Positions 45,028 to 54,051 are shown, numbered from the stretch's first letter. The stretch: DNA of 64,000 bases from an uncultured Candidatus Melainabacteria bacterium (GCA_934718275.1 CAKUZD010000001.1:1-64000); one strand, 5' to 3'. Numbers and translations: made by a program. The notes: generated by a model not told the origin, from the sequence alone.

Positions 45028-46536
45028 ATGGGGAGAAAAGCTTTTTTATTTTACATTACATTATTTTTGCTAATCTTAGCATTTTCTACTACGGCAAATT
45101 ATTTTGATTTTGATTTATGGGCAAGATTAATAGCAGGCATGGGAGTAATAGAGGGTGGTCATGTATTAACCTCTGACTTCTTATCATATACACCGGTACA
45201 TACATGGTGGGATCATGAATGGGGGGCCGGAGTTATATTTTATGCAGTACTAAAATTCTTTGGCCCATATAGTCTAATAGTTTTGCAAGCTTTAATGCTT
45301 TTTGGAATATTCTTTACTGTTTCAAAAATTGTCAAGCTTAAATCATCTTATAATCCATATAATATTTTGTTATACTTCTTTGCTTTAATGGCTGTCATGG
45401 ATAACTTAAATAACCCGATAAGATGCCACATGTTTAGCTTTTTATTTTTCACAATATTTATTTATATACTAGAAAAAGTAAGAAAAGGTAACAATAAACT
45501 ACTATTTATTATCCCAATCATGGTTATTTTTTGGAACAACATTCACGGAGGTGTTGTATCCGGACTTGGCTTAATTGGAATGTATGCAGTTGGAGAATTT
45601 TTAAATAAAAAACCTTATGCAAAATATTTAATAACATTAGGAATTTCTTTGCCACTGTTATTAATAAATCCGTGGGGATATCAATACATAAAATTTCTAC
45701 TAATGGCAAATACAATGAAACGACCATATATTGTTGAATGGTGGGGATTATTCTCTAAATTTCATTTATTTAAGCAAATAAAATTCAAGCTTTTTATGCT
45801 ATTTTCAGTAATTGCTGAAGGATTGTTTACTTACAAATCTATAAAAAATCAAACTTTGAAAAATTGGTATGAAAAAGCCGACAAAGTTAAATACATTGTT
45901 GTCTTATCGACTTTATATTTGTCTATCAGTCATATTAAATTGTTACCGTTTTTTGCTATTGTTACTCTTTGCTATTTATATGACGATTTTTACAAGCTTT
46001 TTGAAAATATTAAATTGCCGGCAATTAAAGACAAAATTATTTATATACTATTACTTTTTATATCAATATTTACATTAAGTGTAAAAAATTTTTCTGTACC
46101 AGCAGGAATAGACATTTATCCTGTAAAAGAAGTTGAATTCATTAAAATCAACAACCTTAACGGGAAAATACTTACCAATTTTGGTTATGGTAGTTATGTA
46201 TCATATAAACTTTACCCACAAAATAAAATATTTATGGATGGGCGCTACGAGGAAGTGTATAATGACTATATGGTTCCTTTACTAAAAGAATTTATGCTTG
46301 CATATCCTCATTGGCATCAACTTTTAGAATATTTTCCACCAGATGTAATGATTATAGAAAAAAGTTATCCGATTTATAATACATTAAAAGCAGAAAAACA
46401 ATGGGTAGCTGTATATGAGGGAAATAATTTTGGAGTATTTTTACCGAAAAAATTGGCGAATAAAAAATTTGTACAACCGTCTAGCGACATAAACTACTAT
46501 AAAAATACTCTATTTACTACAGGAATTAAATTTTAA
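45028..46536 (+). CDS. Polytopic membrane protein, GT-C glycosyltransferase-like
   Basis: 502 aa with about ten transmembrane helices. The first loop carries FDFDLWARLIAG...SYTPVHTWWDHEWGAG, acidic and aromatic as in GT-C oligosaccharyl or dolichol-type transferases. The ~130-residue C-terminal domain (NGKILTNFGYGSYVSYKL; FMDGRYEEVYNDY) is extracytoplasmic. It probably moves a sugar from a lipid carrier, though catalytic residues cannot be assigned with confidence. TAGACT stands six bases before the ATG and there is no Shine-Dalgarno sequence. Confidence 0.7.
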   Translation: MGRKAFLFYITLFLLILAFSTTANYFDFDLWARLIAGMGVIEGGHVLTSDFLSYTPVHTWWDHEWGAGVIFYAVLKFFGPYSLIVLQALMLFGIFFTVSKIVKLKSSYNPYNILLYFFALMAVMDNLNNPIRCHMFSFLFFTIFIYILEKVRKGNNKLLFIIPIMVIFWNNIHGGVVSGLGLIGMYAVGEFLNKKPYAKYLITLGISLPLLLINPWGYQYIKFLLMANTMKRPYIVEWWGLFSKFHLFKQIKFKLFMLFSVIAEGLFTYKSIKNQTLKNWYEKADKVKYIVVLSTLYLSISHIKLLPFFAIVTLCYLYDDFYKLFENIKLPAIKDKIIYILLLFISIFTLSVKNFSVPAGIDIYPVKEVEFIKINNLNGKILTNFGYGSYVSYKLYPQNKIFMDGRYEEVYNDYMVPLLKEFMLAYPHWHQLLEYFPPDVMIIEKSYPIYNTLKAEKQWVAVYEGNNFGVFLPKKLANKKFVQPSSDINYYKNTLFTTGIKF

Positions 46537-46542
46537 ATATTG

Positions 46543-46548
46543 TATAAT
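46543..46548 (+). promoter_or_regulatory. TATAAT six bases before the patatin-like gene ATG
   Basis: Perfect -10 sequence, six bases, ATG at 46555, no ribosome-binding site. Leaderless candidate. Confidence 0.5.
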
Positions 46549-46554
46549 TATTCT

Positions 46555-47757
46555 ATGAATAATAATTTTAAATATACATGTTTATTTGGCGGAGGCGCAA
46601 TTCGAGGTGTTTCTTACATTGGAGCAATTAAAGCGCTTGAAGAATTTGGCATCAACCCTAACAGACTGGCCGGTTCTTCTGTCGGTTCAATAATTGCCGC
46701 ACTACTTGCCGTTGGCTACAATGCTTCAGAATTAAAAGACATATTTATTAAAGTAAATTTTGAATTATTTAGAGATATATCTATTGGATTAGGCCCATTA
46801 TTTGCACTAAGTAAAGGGGAAGTTTTTCTTGAATGGGTTAGAGAATTAATAGAAAAAAAATATTACGGCGACAAGTACAAAAAAGGCACTAATCCTGCTG
46901 TTACATTTAACGATATTGATAAAAATTTAGTAATTATTACAACCAATTTATCAAATTTTAAATGCAAAGAATTTTCTAAATTTGATACCCCTGACTATGA
47001 AATTGCATCGGCAGTTCGCATTTCATGCTGTATGCCGGGACTTATGAAGCCAATAGAGTACAATAAAACCCTTTTAGTTGATGGAGATTTACAAAAAAGT
47101 TGGCCAATGTGGAAACTTTCCAAAAACCTTCTAAACGAAGATGAGCGCATACTTGAGTTCAGACTCGAAGGAAATTATGATACTAATGATATTTCCGGAA
47201 TAGATTATGCTAATGCGGTTTATAGCTGTATGACTGCGATGTCTACCTCTTTTATCACAAATATATATGGAAACAAAGACAAATTTGATTATATAGTTTT
47301 AAATACCGGAGATATTGTTGTTGTTGATTTTAATATAAATGAAGCCAAACGAAATGAATTAATAAATTCCGGATATGAACAAACTATAAATTATTTCAAA
47401 AATTTTCTACCAACTAAAAAAGAAAAGATTCGTAGTAATTATAACGTAATCCGTTCACATTTAGTCAAAATTCAAAAATATATTAATTCAAACAATATTC
47501 AAAAAGCCAAAAACCAACTTGGTGACTTATTTATAGATATTGCTGATTTGTGTAACATCATAGATTTAACAGATTATAATGAAATAAAAATGTTTAAAAA
47601 TTTATTTATTAACAATTTAAGATATCCTGCATTATTTGGGAAAATAACACTGTCTAACAGCACTTTAATAAAAGCAGAATTGACAAAACTTGTTAATAAA
47701 TTAAATTTAAAAATAGATGAATATGACAAATATTTAATAAAATTTGCTCAAAAATAA
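46555..47757 (+). CDS. Patatin-like phospholipase
   Basis: 400 aa from MNNNFKYTC. The patatin domain (about 5-210) has the oxyanion loop FGGGAIRGVSYIGA, nucleophile serine in AGSSVGSIIA (GxSxG), and catalytic aspartate in LLVDGDLQKSWP. The Ser-Asp dyad is intact. The C-terminal ~150 residues are helical and unrecognised. It hydrolyses acyl lipids. Signal-less, so cytoplasmic or secreted by another route. Confidence 0.88.
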   Translation: MNNNFKYTCLFGGGAIRGVSYIGAIKALEEFGINPNRLAGSSVGSIIAALLAVGYNASELKDIFIKVNFELFRDISIGLGPLFALSKGEVFLEWVRELIEKKYYGDKYKKGTNPAVTFNDIDKNLVIITTNLSNFKCKEFSKFDTPDYEIASAVRISCCMPGLMKPIEYNKTLLVDGDLQKSWPMWKLSKNLLNEDERILEFRLEGNYDTNDISGIDYANAVYSCMTAMSTSFITNIYGNKDKFDYIVLNTGDIVVVDFNINEAKRNELINSGYEQTINYFKNFLPTKKEKIRSNYNVIRSHLVKIQKYINSNNIQKAKNQLGDLFIDIADLCNIIDLTDYNEIKMFKNLFINNLRYPALFGKITLSNSTLIKAELTKLVNKLNLKIDEYDKYLIKFAQK

Positions 47758-47761
47758 ATTC

Positions 47762-47790
47762 TTGACATTTAAAATATTTTAAGTTATTAT
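47762..47790 (+). promoter_or_regulatory. Strong sigma-70-type promoter ahead of the tRNA-Leu region
   Basis: TTGACA (47762-47767), 17-bp spacer, TATTAT (47785-47790). The next gene downstream is tRNA-Leu at 47957, so the transcript has a ~160-nt leader containing the tRNA-like duplication. Confidence 0.75.
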
Positions 47791-47833
47791 AGATATGCTG
47801 AAGCGTGCGTTAGACGTGAGTTTTGGCAACAGT

Positions 47834-47945
47834 TTGAAAATTGTATAAGCCCTAGTGGCAAGGACTCCGGTTTTTCGGTTGATTACCGAAAAAAATGGAG
47901 GGGAGTGTAGACGCCGTCTACCGAGTCGCTAGTGGTATTAATTGA
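47834..47945 (+). repeat. Duplicated 5' flank and first bases of tRNA-Leu, with hairpins
   Basis: 47834-47859 repeats 47942-47967 at 25 of 26 positions: the tRNA's upstream flank plus its first 11 bases (GCCCTAGTGGC). The rest is not a tRNA. It holds TTTTTCGGT/ACCGAAAAA (47871-47893) and GTAGAC/GTCTAC (47907-47921) hairpins. It may be a degenerate tandem tRNA copy or a structured leader. Confidence 0.65.
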
Positions 47946-47956
47946 AAATTGTATAA

Positions 47957-48042
47957 GCCCTGGTGGCGGAATCGGTAGACGCGTCGGACTTAAAATCCGG
48001 TTGGAGTTAAATCCAGTGCCAGTTCAAGTCTGGCCCAGGGCA
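47957..48042 (+). tRNA. tRNA-Leu (anticodon UAA)
   Basis: Acceptor stem GCCCTGG (47957-47963) pairs with CCAGGGC (48035-48041), discriminator A. The anticodon loop CTTAAAA gives UAA. The long variable arm of a class II tRNA and a TTCAAGT T-loop are present. CCA is not encoded. The anticodon loop is uninterrupted, so there is no group I intron of the kind found in cyanobacterial tRNA-Leu(UAA). Confidence 0.95.
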
Positions 48043-48047
48043 TTTTT

Positions 48048-48075
48048 AAAAGAACTCGCAAGAGTTCTTTTTTTG
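48048..48075 (+). terminator. Terminator after tRNA-Leu
   Basis: AAAGAACTC/GAGTTCTTT stem with a 4-nt loop and a T7 run. Confidence 0.9.
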
Positions 48076-48115
48076 TGCCTTATTGTAAAGATATATTAAT
48101 AATTCTTACATAACA

Positions 48116-48149
48116 AGCAATTATCTATTTTTTATATACTTTATATATA
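48116..48149 (+). promoter_or_regulatory. Shared AGCAA-N13-ATATACTTTATATATA element
   Basis: AGCAA at 48116-48120 and the AT block at 48134-48149. AGCAATTATCTA matches the copy before 57358 base for base. Confidence 0.78.
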
Positions 48150-48172
48150 TAAGTATTATTGAGAGAAGTATT

Positions 48173-49201
48173 ATGACAATCTGGCAATCTATAGCAACAA
48201 ATTTTAGAAATGGAAATATCGCCAAGTGGACCAAAGGTATCGGACAAGCGACATTCAGCGTTGGCATGACCGGTGCGATGATGCATGAAATGCTTAACAA
48301 TAATAATGGTTGTGGATGTCAAGGCAGTATTTTTGGCAATAGCTTTGGGATGTTTGGTGGCAACTGTTACGGTAACAGCTATAACATGTTTGGAGTAAAT
48401 AATTGGTTTAATCCTACAAATCCGTATGTTAATCCTATGGGTATCGGCATACCTAATCAAACAATGCTAATGAATCAAATGAATACCCAATATGCAAACC
48501 AATTAGCATTCAATTCGGGCTACCAAAAAGGTTTAGAAGCCAAACTTATGATACAAGCTAACAATGCCCAACAGGCACAACTGCTTAAACAAGTTCAACA
48601 ACAACAAAAACAAGATACATTAACCAATACTAATGCTGCTTATGCAGGTGATGTTGATAAAAATCAAAGTACCGAACAAGGAAAAGCATTAGAAACAGCA
48701 TTGAACAGCATGTCTGATAAAGAAGGAAATACTGTTAAAGGCAAATCTTTTGATATCATAAAAGGTGGCATAAAATCTAAAGATAAAAAAGCCGGAGCTG
48801 CAGAATACAGTTCTGCTGTCAGTGATTTAGGTAAATCATATTTGGCTTATATGGATAAAACAACCGGAAACAGTGACGGCAAAATAACTCTTGATGAATT
48901 TATTGATTTTGAAATGCAGAGATTAGACAAAAATGCAAGCGACGATAAAAAAGCTAAAGCTAAACTAATGGCTCAAAATGCTTTCAAGAAAATTGACCAA
49001 AATGGAGATGGCATGGCCGATTGGAAAGAACTTGCAGCAACAATAGCAACTTTAGACTCAGGGACAGATGGTAAACTTGATGCAAAAATCACATCCGATG
49101 AATTTAAAGAAAATACCGAAACATTGTTTAATGCCCAAGATACCAGCTTCGACAAAGCTGTTAGAAAAACATACACACAATTATTTGGAAAAGATAAATA
49201 A
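48173..49201 (+). CDS. Asn/Gly-rich protein with EF-hand-type C-terminus
   Basis: 342 aa. An N-terminal helix (MTIWQSIATNFRNGNIAKWT) leads to an Asn/Gly/Phe-rich zone with CGCQG (about 40-85). A Gln-rich coil (about 120-160) precedes a C-terminal calcium-binding domain. Loop 2, DQNGDGMADWKE, is a canonical EF-hand; SDGKITLDEF and DGKLDAKITSDEF are others. No classical signal peptide. It shares its promoter element with three other low-complexity proteins. GAGAAG precedes the ATG. Its 3' end overlaps the convergent csaB gene by 21 bp. Confidence 0.78.
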   Translation: MTIWQSIATNFRNGNIAKWTKGIGQATFSVGMTGAMMHEMLNNNNGCGCQGSIFGNSFGMFGGNCYGNSYNMFGVNNWFNPTNPYVNPMGIGIPNQTMLMNQMNTQYANQLAFNSGYQKGLEAKLMIQANNAQQAQLLKQVQQQQKQDTLTNTNAAYAGDVDKNQSTEQGKALETALNSMSDKEGNTVKGKSFDIIKGGIKSKDKKAGAAEYSSAVSDLGKSYLAYMDKTTGNSDGKITLDEFIDFEMQRLDKNASDDKKAKAKLMAQNAFKKIDQNGDGMADWKELAATIATLDSGTDGKLDAKITSDEFKENTETLFNAQDTSFDKAVRKTYTQLFGKDK

Positions 49202-50194
49202 TTGGTCGAATTTGTTCCAATCAAACTTTTTTGAATTTGCAAAACTAAACAAACTATCTTTGTTTAGTTTTTCCATTTTTTGATAAATTTCTTCCATATT
49301 TTCATGCGCATCCATGGAAATTATTGGAATACCTGCATCATTTGCAATTTTCTCAACCTTAACATCATAATTAATTGCACAAGTTTTAATTCCACACTTT
49401 AAAGCCACAAGTACAGCATGAAAGCGCATACCAATTAAACATTCTAACATCGAAATTCTATTAATAATATTATCTTGCACAATTTCCGTATTTATATCAG
49501 GATTAAAAGACTTTATTAAAGCCTCAAAACGTTTACATAATTCTAAATCTTGAGTTTTTTGTAATGAAAATATTTCAATTTTTTTATCTGAGAACTTAGT
49601 TATAACCAACAACGCTAACTTTTGTAAAAGTTCTTGGTTCATAGTTTTAAATTCGCGTAATTGAATTCCGACAGTTCCTTTATGTTCAGATTTTGTTATA
49701 TCTAAAGAATAAATAGGATCACAAACAAGCTCTGATTTCACACCTAAATCAGCTAATAATTTAACACTGTTCTCATCGCGTACAGTAACATAAGAACAGT
49801 ATTTCAAAAGATTTTTTACAATAATTTTAGCAACCTTAGAATTAAGTGGCCCTATTCCTTGCGCAAAAATTATAACTTTTTTATTAAAAAGTAATCCCAA
49901 AGCAATTATCAAAGAATAATACACCAAACTTTTAAGACTTGTTACGTCTTGCAATAAACTTCCACCTCCGGAAACTAAAACATCACAATTCTTAATTGTA
50001 CTTACAACTTCCTTAATATCAAAACGCTTAACGGCATTAACTCCATACGTTTCTTTAGTATAATCAACATCACTTGAAAAAACAGTTATATCAGTATTTT
50101 CCAAGCTTTTTAAGTGATTTACGAGAACCGACAAAATAGCTTCATCTCCAAAATTTTTAAATCCGTAATAACCTGAAATTGCAATTTTAACCAT
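49181..50194 (-). CDS. csaB: Polysaccharide pyruvyl transferase, CsaB type
   Basis: 337 aa. ISGYYGFKNFGDEAIL, LVSGGGSLLQDVTS, IIFAQGIGPLNSK and the C-terminal ECLIGMRFHAVLVALKCGI are family signatures. CsaB adds ketal pyruvate to wall polysaccharide, which SLH-domain proteins then bind. It overlaps the sugar-kinase gene by 8 bp and is the last gene of eda-kdgK-csaB. GAGGAAAT precedes the ATG. Confidence 0.92.
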   Translation of the reverse strand: MVKIAISGYYGFKNFGDEAILSVLVNHLKSLENTDITVFSSDVDYTKETYGVNAVKRFDIKEVVSTIKNCDVLVSGGGSLLQDVTSLKSLVYYSLIIALGLLFNKKVIIFAQGIGPLNSKVAKIIVKNLLKYCSYVTVRDENSVKLLADLGVKSELVCDPIYSLDITKSEHKGTVGIQLREFKTMNQELLQKLALLVITKFSDKKIEIFSLQKTQDLELCKRFEALIKSFNPDINTEIVQDNIINRISMLECLIGMRFHAVLVALKCGIKTCAINYDVKVEKIANDAGIPIISMDAHENMEEIYQKMEKLNKDSLFSFANSKKFDWNKFDQLFIFSK

Positions 50195-51143
50195 TATTTC
50201 CTCTATACATTGAATAAACTTCTTCTTTATATGGGATTGACTTTATAGCCCCAATCCCCTTTGCTTGCAAACCCGCAACAATTGCCGCAAATTTTGTTGC
50301 CTCAAACTCTGTAAATCCATGCGTCAAAGCATGCATAAATCCGCCATTAAATGCATCTCCCGAACATGTTGTGTCTAAACAGTCTGTTGTATTATAAAAT
50401 TCAGTAAAATTAATATTACCGTTATATCCTGTATAATACCCCTTTTTCTCTGCAGATTTAAGTACAACAGTTGAAATTCCCATATCCCATATACGTTTGA
50501 TTATATTTTCATGAGACATTACATCTAAAATATTCACAGAATCAAATTTTGTATTTAAAAATAAAATATCTATATAAGAACTAATTCTTGAAAAAGCTTC
50601 CTTGGCATCATCAGGAGTAGTTAATGCGGTATGATAATTTGGGTCATAAGCAGTCCTGACACCATTATCTTTTGCCAATTTAAAAGCATATTCTACAGCC
50701 TCTGCAGCAGAAGGAGACAATGATTGTGTAACCCCGGAGGCATAAACTATATCAGCATTTTTTATATAATTTTCATCTATATCTTCAATTGAAAGCTTTG
50801 ATGGAGCAATTTTTTTTCGATAAAGAGCAATCTCTTTTTCTTGACAAGAAGGTCTTGCTATAATATAAAGCCCATTTGGAAGATTTGAAATTTTTACTTG
50901 AGAAATATCTAATCCTTCACTATGCCAACCATCTAGCAAATAGTCTTTAAAAGAATCATTTCCAACACGAGTAATAAATCCTACTTTTGACCCCATTCTT
51001 AAAGCTGCAATAGCTGCTGCAAGAGTGTCTCCACCGTAATATTTATACAAACATTCTGCATCTGACATCTTTGTATTTGCAGACAACTCTATTAAACATT
51101 CGCCTATTGCAACAATATTAAGCTTTTCGTTGTTCATTCTCAA
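50187..51143 (-). CDS. kdgK: PfkB-family sugar kinase, probable 2-keto-3-deoxygluconate kinase
   Basis: 318 aa. IVAIGECLIELSA, YYGGDTLAAAIAALRMG, ITRVGNDSF, AYDPNYHTAL and the active-site anion hole and Asp in DTTCSGDAFNGGF are intact. Its ATG overlaps the KDPG aldolase stop (ATGA), which supports the KDG assignment: kinase and aldolase run consecutive steps to pyruvate and glyceraldehyde 3-phosphate. AAAGGA lies six bases upstream. Confidence 0.85.
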   Translation of the reverse strand: MRMNNEKLNIVAIGECLIELSANTKMSDAECLYKYYGGDTLAAAIAALRMGSKVGFITRVGNDSFKDYLLDGWHSEGLDISQVKISNLPNGLYIIARPSCQEKEIALYRKKIAPSKLSIEDIDENYIKNADIVYASGVTQSLSPSAAEAVEYAFKLAKDNGVRTAYDPNYHTALTTPDDAKEAFSRISSYIDILFLNTKFDSVNILDVMSHENIIKRIWDMGISTVVLKSAEKKGYYTGYNGNINFTEFYNTTDCLDTTCSGDAFNGGFMHALTHGFTEFEATKFAAIVAGLQAKGIGAIKSIPYKEEVYSMYRGNNG

Positions 51144-51748
51144 TCCTTTAATTCATGTATAACGCGTTTGGCACGGGATGTAATTTCTGCTAACGAAAAT
51201 CCATCATAAAAATCACGGCCTACACCAACACATTTAGCTCCGGCATCAATATATGTCCTAACTTCATCAAGCTTTACCCCTCCTAATGGCATAACATTCA
51301 AGAAAGGCATTGGTCTTAATAAATCCTCAACGTACATAGGTCCCCCCATAGCCGTAATCGGATAAATTTTAATTAACGGAATACGTGCCTTCCACGCATT
51401 ATAAGCCTCATTTGCAGTAGAAGTCTCAGCGATATAGGGGATTTCTTTATCCTTTGATATTTTTACCAAATTTTTTGAAAAAATTGGAGAAGATAATATT
51501 TTAGCTCCGGATACAATAGATGCTTCAGCCTGAGTTGCTGTAATAATACCTCCTGCGCATACAATAGCATGTTTAGAAATTTCTTCAATTGCTTTATATA
51601 TAGACGGATTTTGAACATTAATTTCAAGAATTTTAATTCCACCATCAATTAATGCATTCGCCCAATCTATAACTGTTTGAGCATTACTATTCCTCAATAT
51701 AGGTAATATTTTTTCATTTGATAAAACTTTAATTAAATTTTCCTTCAT
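51140..51748 (-). CDS. eda: KDPG aldolase
   Basis: 202 aa from MKENLIKVLSNEKILPILR, behind AAAAAGGA. Catalytic Glu in KILEINVQNP and Schiff-base Lys in LIKIYPITAMGGP, with MPLGGVKLDEVRTYIDAGAK. It splits 2-keto-3-deoxy-6-phosphogluconate, or does the related phosphogalactonate reaction. First gene of the operon with kdgK and csaB. Confidence 0.93.
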   Translation of the reverse strand: MKENLIKVLSNEKILPILRNSNAQTVIDWANALIDGGIKILEINVQNPSIYKAIEEISKHAIVCAGGIITATQAEASIVSGAKILSSPIFSKNLVKISKDKEIPYIAETSTANEAYNAWKARIPLIKIYPITAMGGPMYVEDLLRPMPFLNVMPLGGVKLDEVRTYIDAGAKCVGVGRDFYDGFSLAEITSRAKRVIHELKD

Positions 51749-51802
51749 AAACTGTCCTTTTTTCAAAATTTATTATATCATAAAATAAAGATTGGGGAAA
51801 AT

Positions 51803-53746
51803 ATGGCAAATCTACGAACAATTATTAAATCAAAAACTTTTTTTATATATTCAATATTATTGCACACACTTTTTTCTGTAATTTTAATTCTTGTATCATG
51901 GTATGCCTTTGAGCCTAAAATTTATAACTTGATGGTTCAAAATTTTACAGCTGGCAAAAATGGTTCACCTAATATTTCGGTTATTGTAATTGATGACAAA
52001 TCCATTGAACGTTACAGATGGCCTTGGAGCAGAGATTTATATTCCAAAATATTTGAATATCTAAACTCTTACGCTAAACCTCAAATAATTGGTTACGATG
52101 CAATATTATCCTCATCAGACAACAAACCGAGCGACAAAATACTATTTAAAACCCTTAACAAAATAGACAATTTAGTAGTTGGTTTTAGTCCGCTTGCAGA
52201 AAAATCCGATGATGATAGTTATATTAACAATTTTAATAACAAATTCAAGATAAAGGTGAACGATAACAGAAAATATACATATCCCGCAATTTACAACAGT
52301 ATTTCAAAATTTCCGGAAGCTTATTTTAATGCTGTTAAATATGCCGGCTCTGTCAATGTAAACCAAGATTATGACGGTTTTCTAAGAAGAACGGATACTT
52401 TGGTTAAAATGAGAAATTCAAATTACCCGTCATTATCATTAAGAATGTATCTTTTAATGAATAATGCAAATGAAATTACCATTACAGATAACAGTGTATT
52501 TGTTAATAAAACAAAGTTAAATATAAAATCTGACTCCACACCAATTGGAATGCAGAATTTTACAAGATTTTATAAAAGGTATCCCAATTCGGAATATACG
52601 CATAAAAAATATTCAGCAATTGATATAATTGATTCTTACGAAAGTATAAAACGAGGCGAAACTCCAATTATTTCGCCTTCAGAATTCACCAATAAAATAG
52701 TATTTGTCGGAGCAAATGCCAAAGGTGCAGGATTAGCGTTAGAAGATGCTCTACCAACTCCAATTCTTCAAAAACATCCCGGAGTAGACATTCAGGCTAC
52801 ATATTTAGATAACCTTATTAACAATGAATTTATAAAAGCATCATCATTCCTGCAGGATGTACTAACAATAATTGTTTTAACCATAATATCATTTATACTG
52901 ATAAGTAAACTTAGCATATTTAAATCCATATTGTCATTAGCCGGAATTGGCTTATTATATTTTATTTTTACAATTATTTGTTACAAAAACGGTTTTGCTC
53001 CAAATGTAATAACTCCTCTAGCAGTTCAATTAAGTACTGCAATCTTCGGATATTCATATAAGTTTATTTTGGAAGGAAGAAATAAAGAAAAAATAAAAAA
53101 TGCTATGGGTAAATATCTTTCTCAAGATATCATGAAAAATGTTGTTCAAAATATTGATGACATTAAACTTGGTGGCAAAAAAGCCAATGTTACTGTTCTT
53201 TTTGCTGATATTCGAGGATTTACAAGTATGAGTGAAAAAATGACCGCAGAGGAAGTTTCAATAATATTGAATGAATATTTTTCTGAAATAGAACCAATAA
53301 TAACGAAATACAACGGAGTCATAAATAAATTTATCGGCGATGCGGTTATGGCTATATTTGGAGAACCTATTCAAGACATAAACCACCCGCAAAACGCTGT
53401 AAGATGTGCCTGTGCTATGCTTAAAAAAGTTGATCAATTGCAAGATAAATGGTTAAAAGAAGGGAAGCCAAAAATTGAAATTGGTATCGGAATTAACACC
53501 GGCGAAGCCTTTGTTGGTAATATCGGTTCTGAAAAACGTTTAGAATATACTGTAATTGGGGATATGGTAAACCTTGCAAGCAGAATAGAAAGCTATAATA
53601 AAGTTTATAAAACTAATATGCTAATTAGCAACTCAACCTATTCTTGCGTTGCTGATATCGTAGATGTTATAAAAATCGCAGACGTTACAATTCGTGGGAA
53701 AGCAAAAAAAATGAATATTTACGAAGTCCTAAGACTAAGTGAATAA
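51803..53746 (+). CDS. CHASE2-domain class III nucleotidyl cyclase
   Basis: 647 aa. N-terminal helix (about 15-38), extracytoplasmic CHASE2 sensor (about 45-345, ISVIVIDDKSIERYRWPWSR; FVGANAKGAGLALEDALPT), three helices (about 350-425), then the cyclase domain (about 450-640). Metal aspartates lie in FADIRGF and FIGDAVMAIFG. The YTVIGDMVNLASRIE segment gives the transition-state Asn and Arg and fits adenylate cyclase. It makes cAMP in response to an unknown outside signal. GGGGAAA precedes the ATG. Confidence 0.92.
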   Translation: MANLRTIIKSKTFFIYSILLHTLFSVILILVSWYAFEPKIYNLMVQNFTAGKNGSPNISVIVIDDKSIERYRWPWSRDLYSKIFEYLNSYAKPQIIGYDAILSSSDNKPSDKILFKTLNKIDNLVVGFSPLAEKSDDDSYINNFNNKFKIKVNDNRKYTYPAIYNSISKFPEAYFNAVKYAGSVNVNQDYDGFLRRTDTLVKMRNSNYPSLSLRMYLLMNNANEITITDNSVFVNKTKLNIKSDSTPIGMQNFTRFYKRYPNSEYTHKKYSAIDIIDSYESIKRGETPIISPSEFTNKIVFVGANAKGAGLALEDALPTPILQKHPGVDIQATYLDNLINNEFIKASSFLQDVLTIIVLTIISFILISKLSIFKSILSLAGIGLLYFIFTIICYKNGFAPNVITPLAVQLSTAIFGYSYKFILEGRNKEKIKNAMGKYLSQDIMKNVVQNIDDIKLGGKKANVTVLFADIRGFTSMSEKMTAEEVSIILNEYFSEIEPIITKYNGVINKFIGDAVMAIFGEPIQDINHPQNAVRCACAMLKKVDQLQDKWLKEGKPKIEIGIGINTGEAFVGNIGSEKRLEYTVIGDMVNLASRIESYNKVYKTNMLISNSTYSCVADIVDVIKIADVTIRGKAKKMNIYEVLRLSE

Positions 53747-53747
53747 A

Positions 53748-53981
53748 TCATATTTCTAAATTTTTAAATATTAACAACTCATAAGGCTCATACCCTAAAG
53801 CATTTGCCAATTTTTCAACAACATCAAGAGTTGGGGAAGATGTTTGAGCCTCAATTTGAGTTAACGTAGAACGTCCTATACCCGCCAACTCAGCCAATTT
53901 CTCTTGAGAATATCTTCGTTTTACTCTTTCAAACTTAATACGAAGCGCAAACTTTTTAGCCAATGTTGATATCTTAGTCAT
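53748..53981 (-). CDS. XRE-family HTH regulator divergent from a pilin-like gene
   Basis: 77 aa. RIKFERVKRRYSQEKLAELAGIGRSTLTQIEAQTSSPTLD is a Cro/CI HTH, ending LGYEPYELLIF as in the 36235 regulator (VEPYELLKF). The stop lies one base after the cyclase stop on the other strand. The pilin-like gene at 54091 is divergent, with a palindrome over its promoter. Confidence 0.9.
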   Translation of the reverse strand: MTKISTLAKKFALRIKFERVKRRYSQEKLAELAGIGRSTLTQIEAQTSSPTLDVVEKLANALGYEPYELLIFKNLEI

Positions 53982-54001
53982 AATGTTGCTATATTAACAT
54001 C

Positions 54002-54051
54002 TTGACATTATAACAACAATACTATATAATAGCGTTATGGGCGTTATATAG
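54002..54051 (+). promoter_or_regulatory. Consensus promoter overlapped by a palindromic operator
   Basis: TTGACA (54002-54007), 17 bp, TATAAT (54025-54030): a perfect consensus. CTATATAA (54022-54029), which contains most of the -10, repeats inverted as TTATATAG (54044-54051). An AGCGTTATGGGCGTTAT direct repeat lies between. Such a strong promoter overlapped by a palindrome is the expected design for repression by the divergent HTH protein. Confidence 0.75.

Noticed and set aside
47957..48042. Group I intron in tRNA-Leu(UAA), as in cyanobacteria
   Set aside because: The anticodon loop is continuous and the upstream insert has no intron core.
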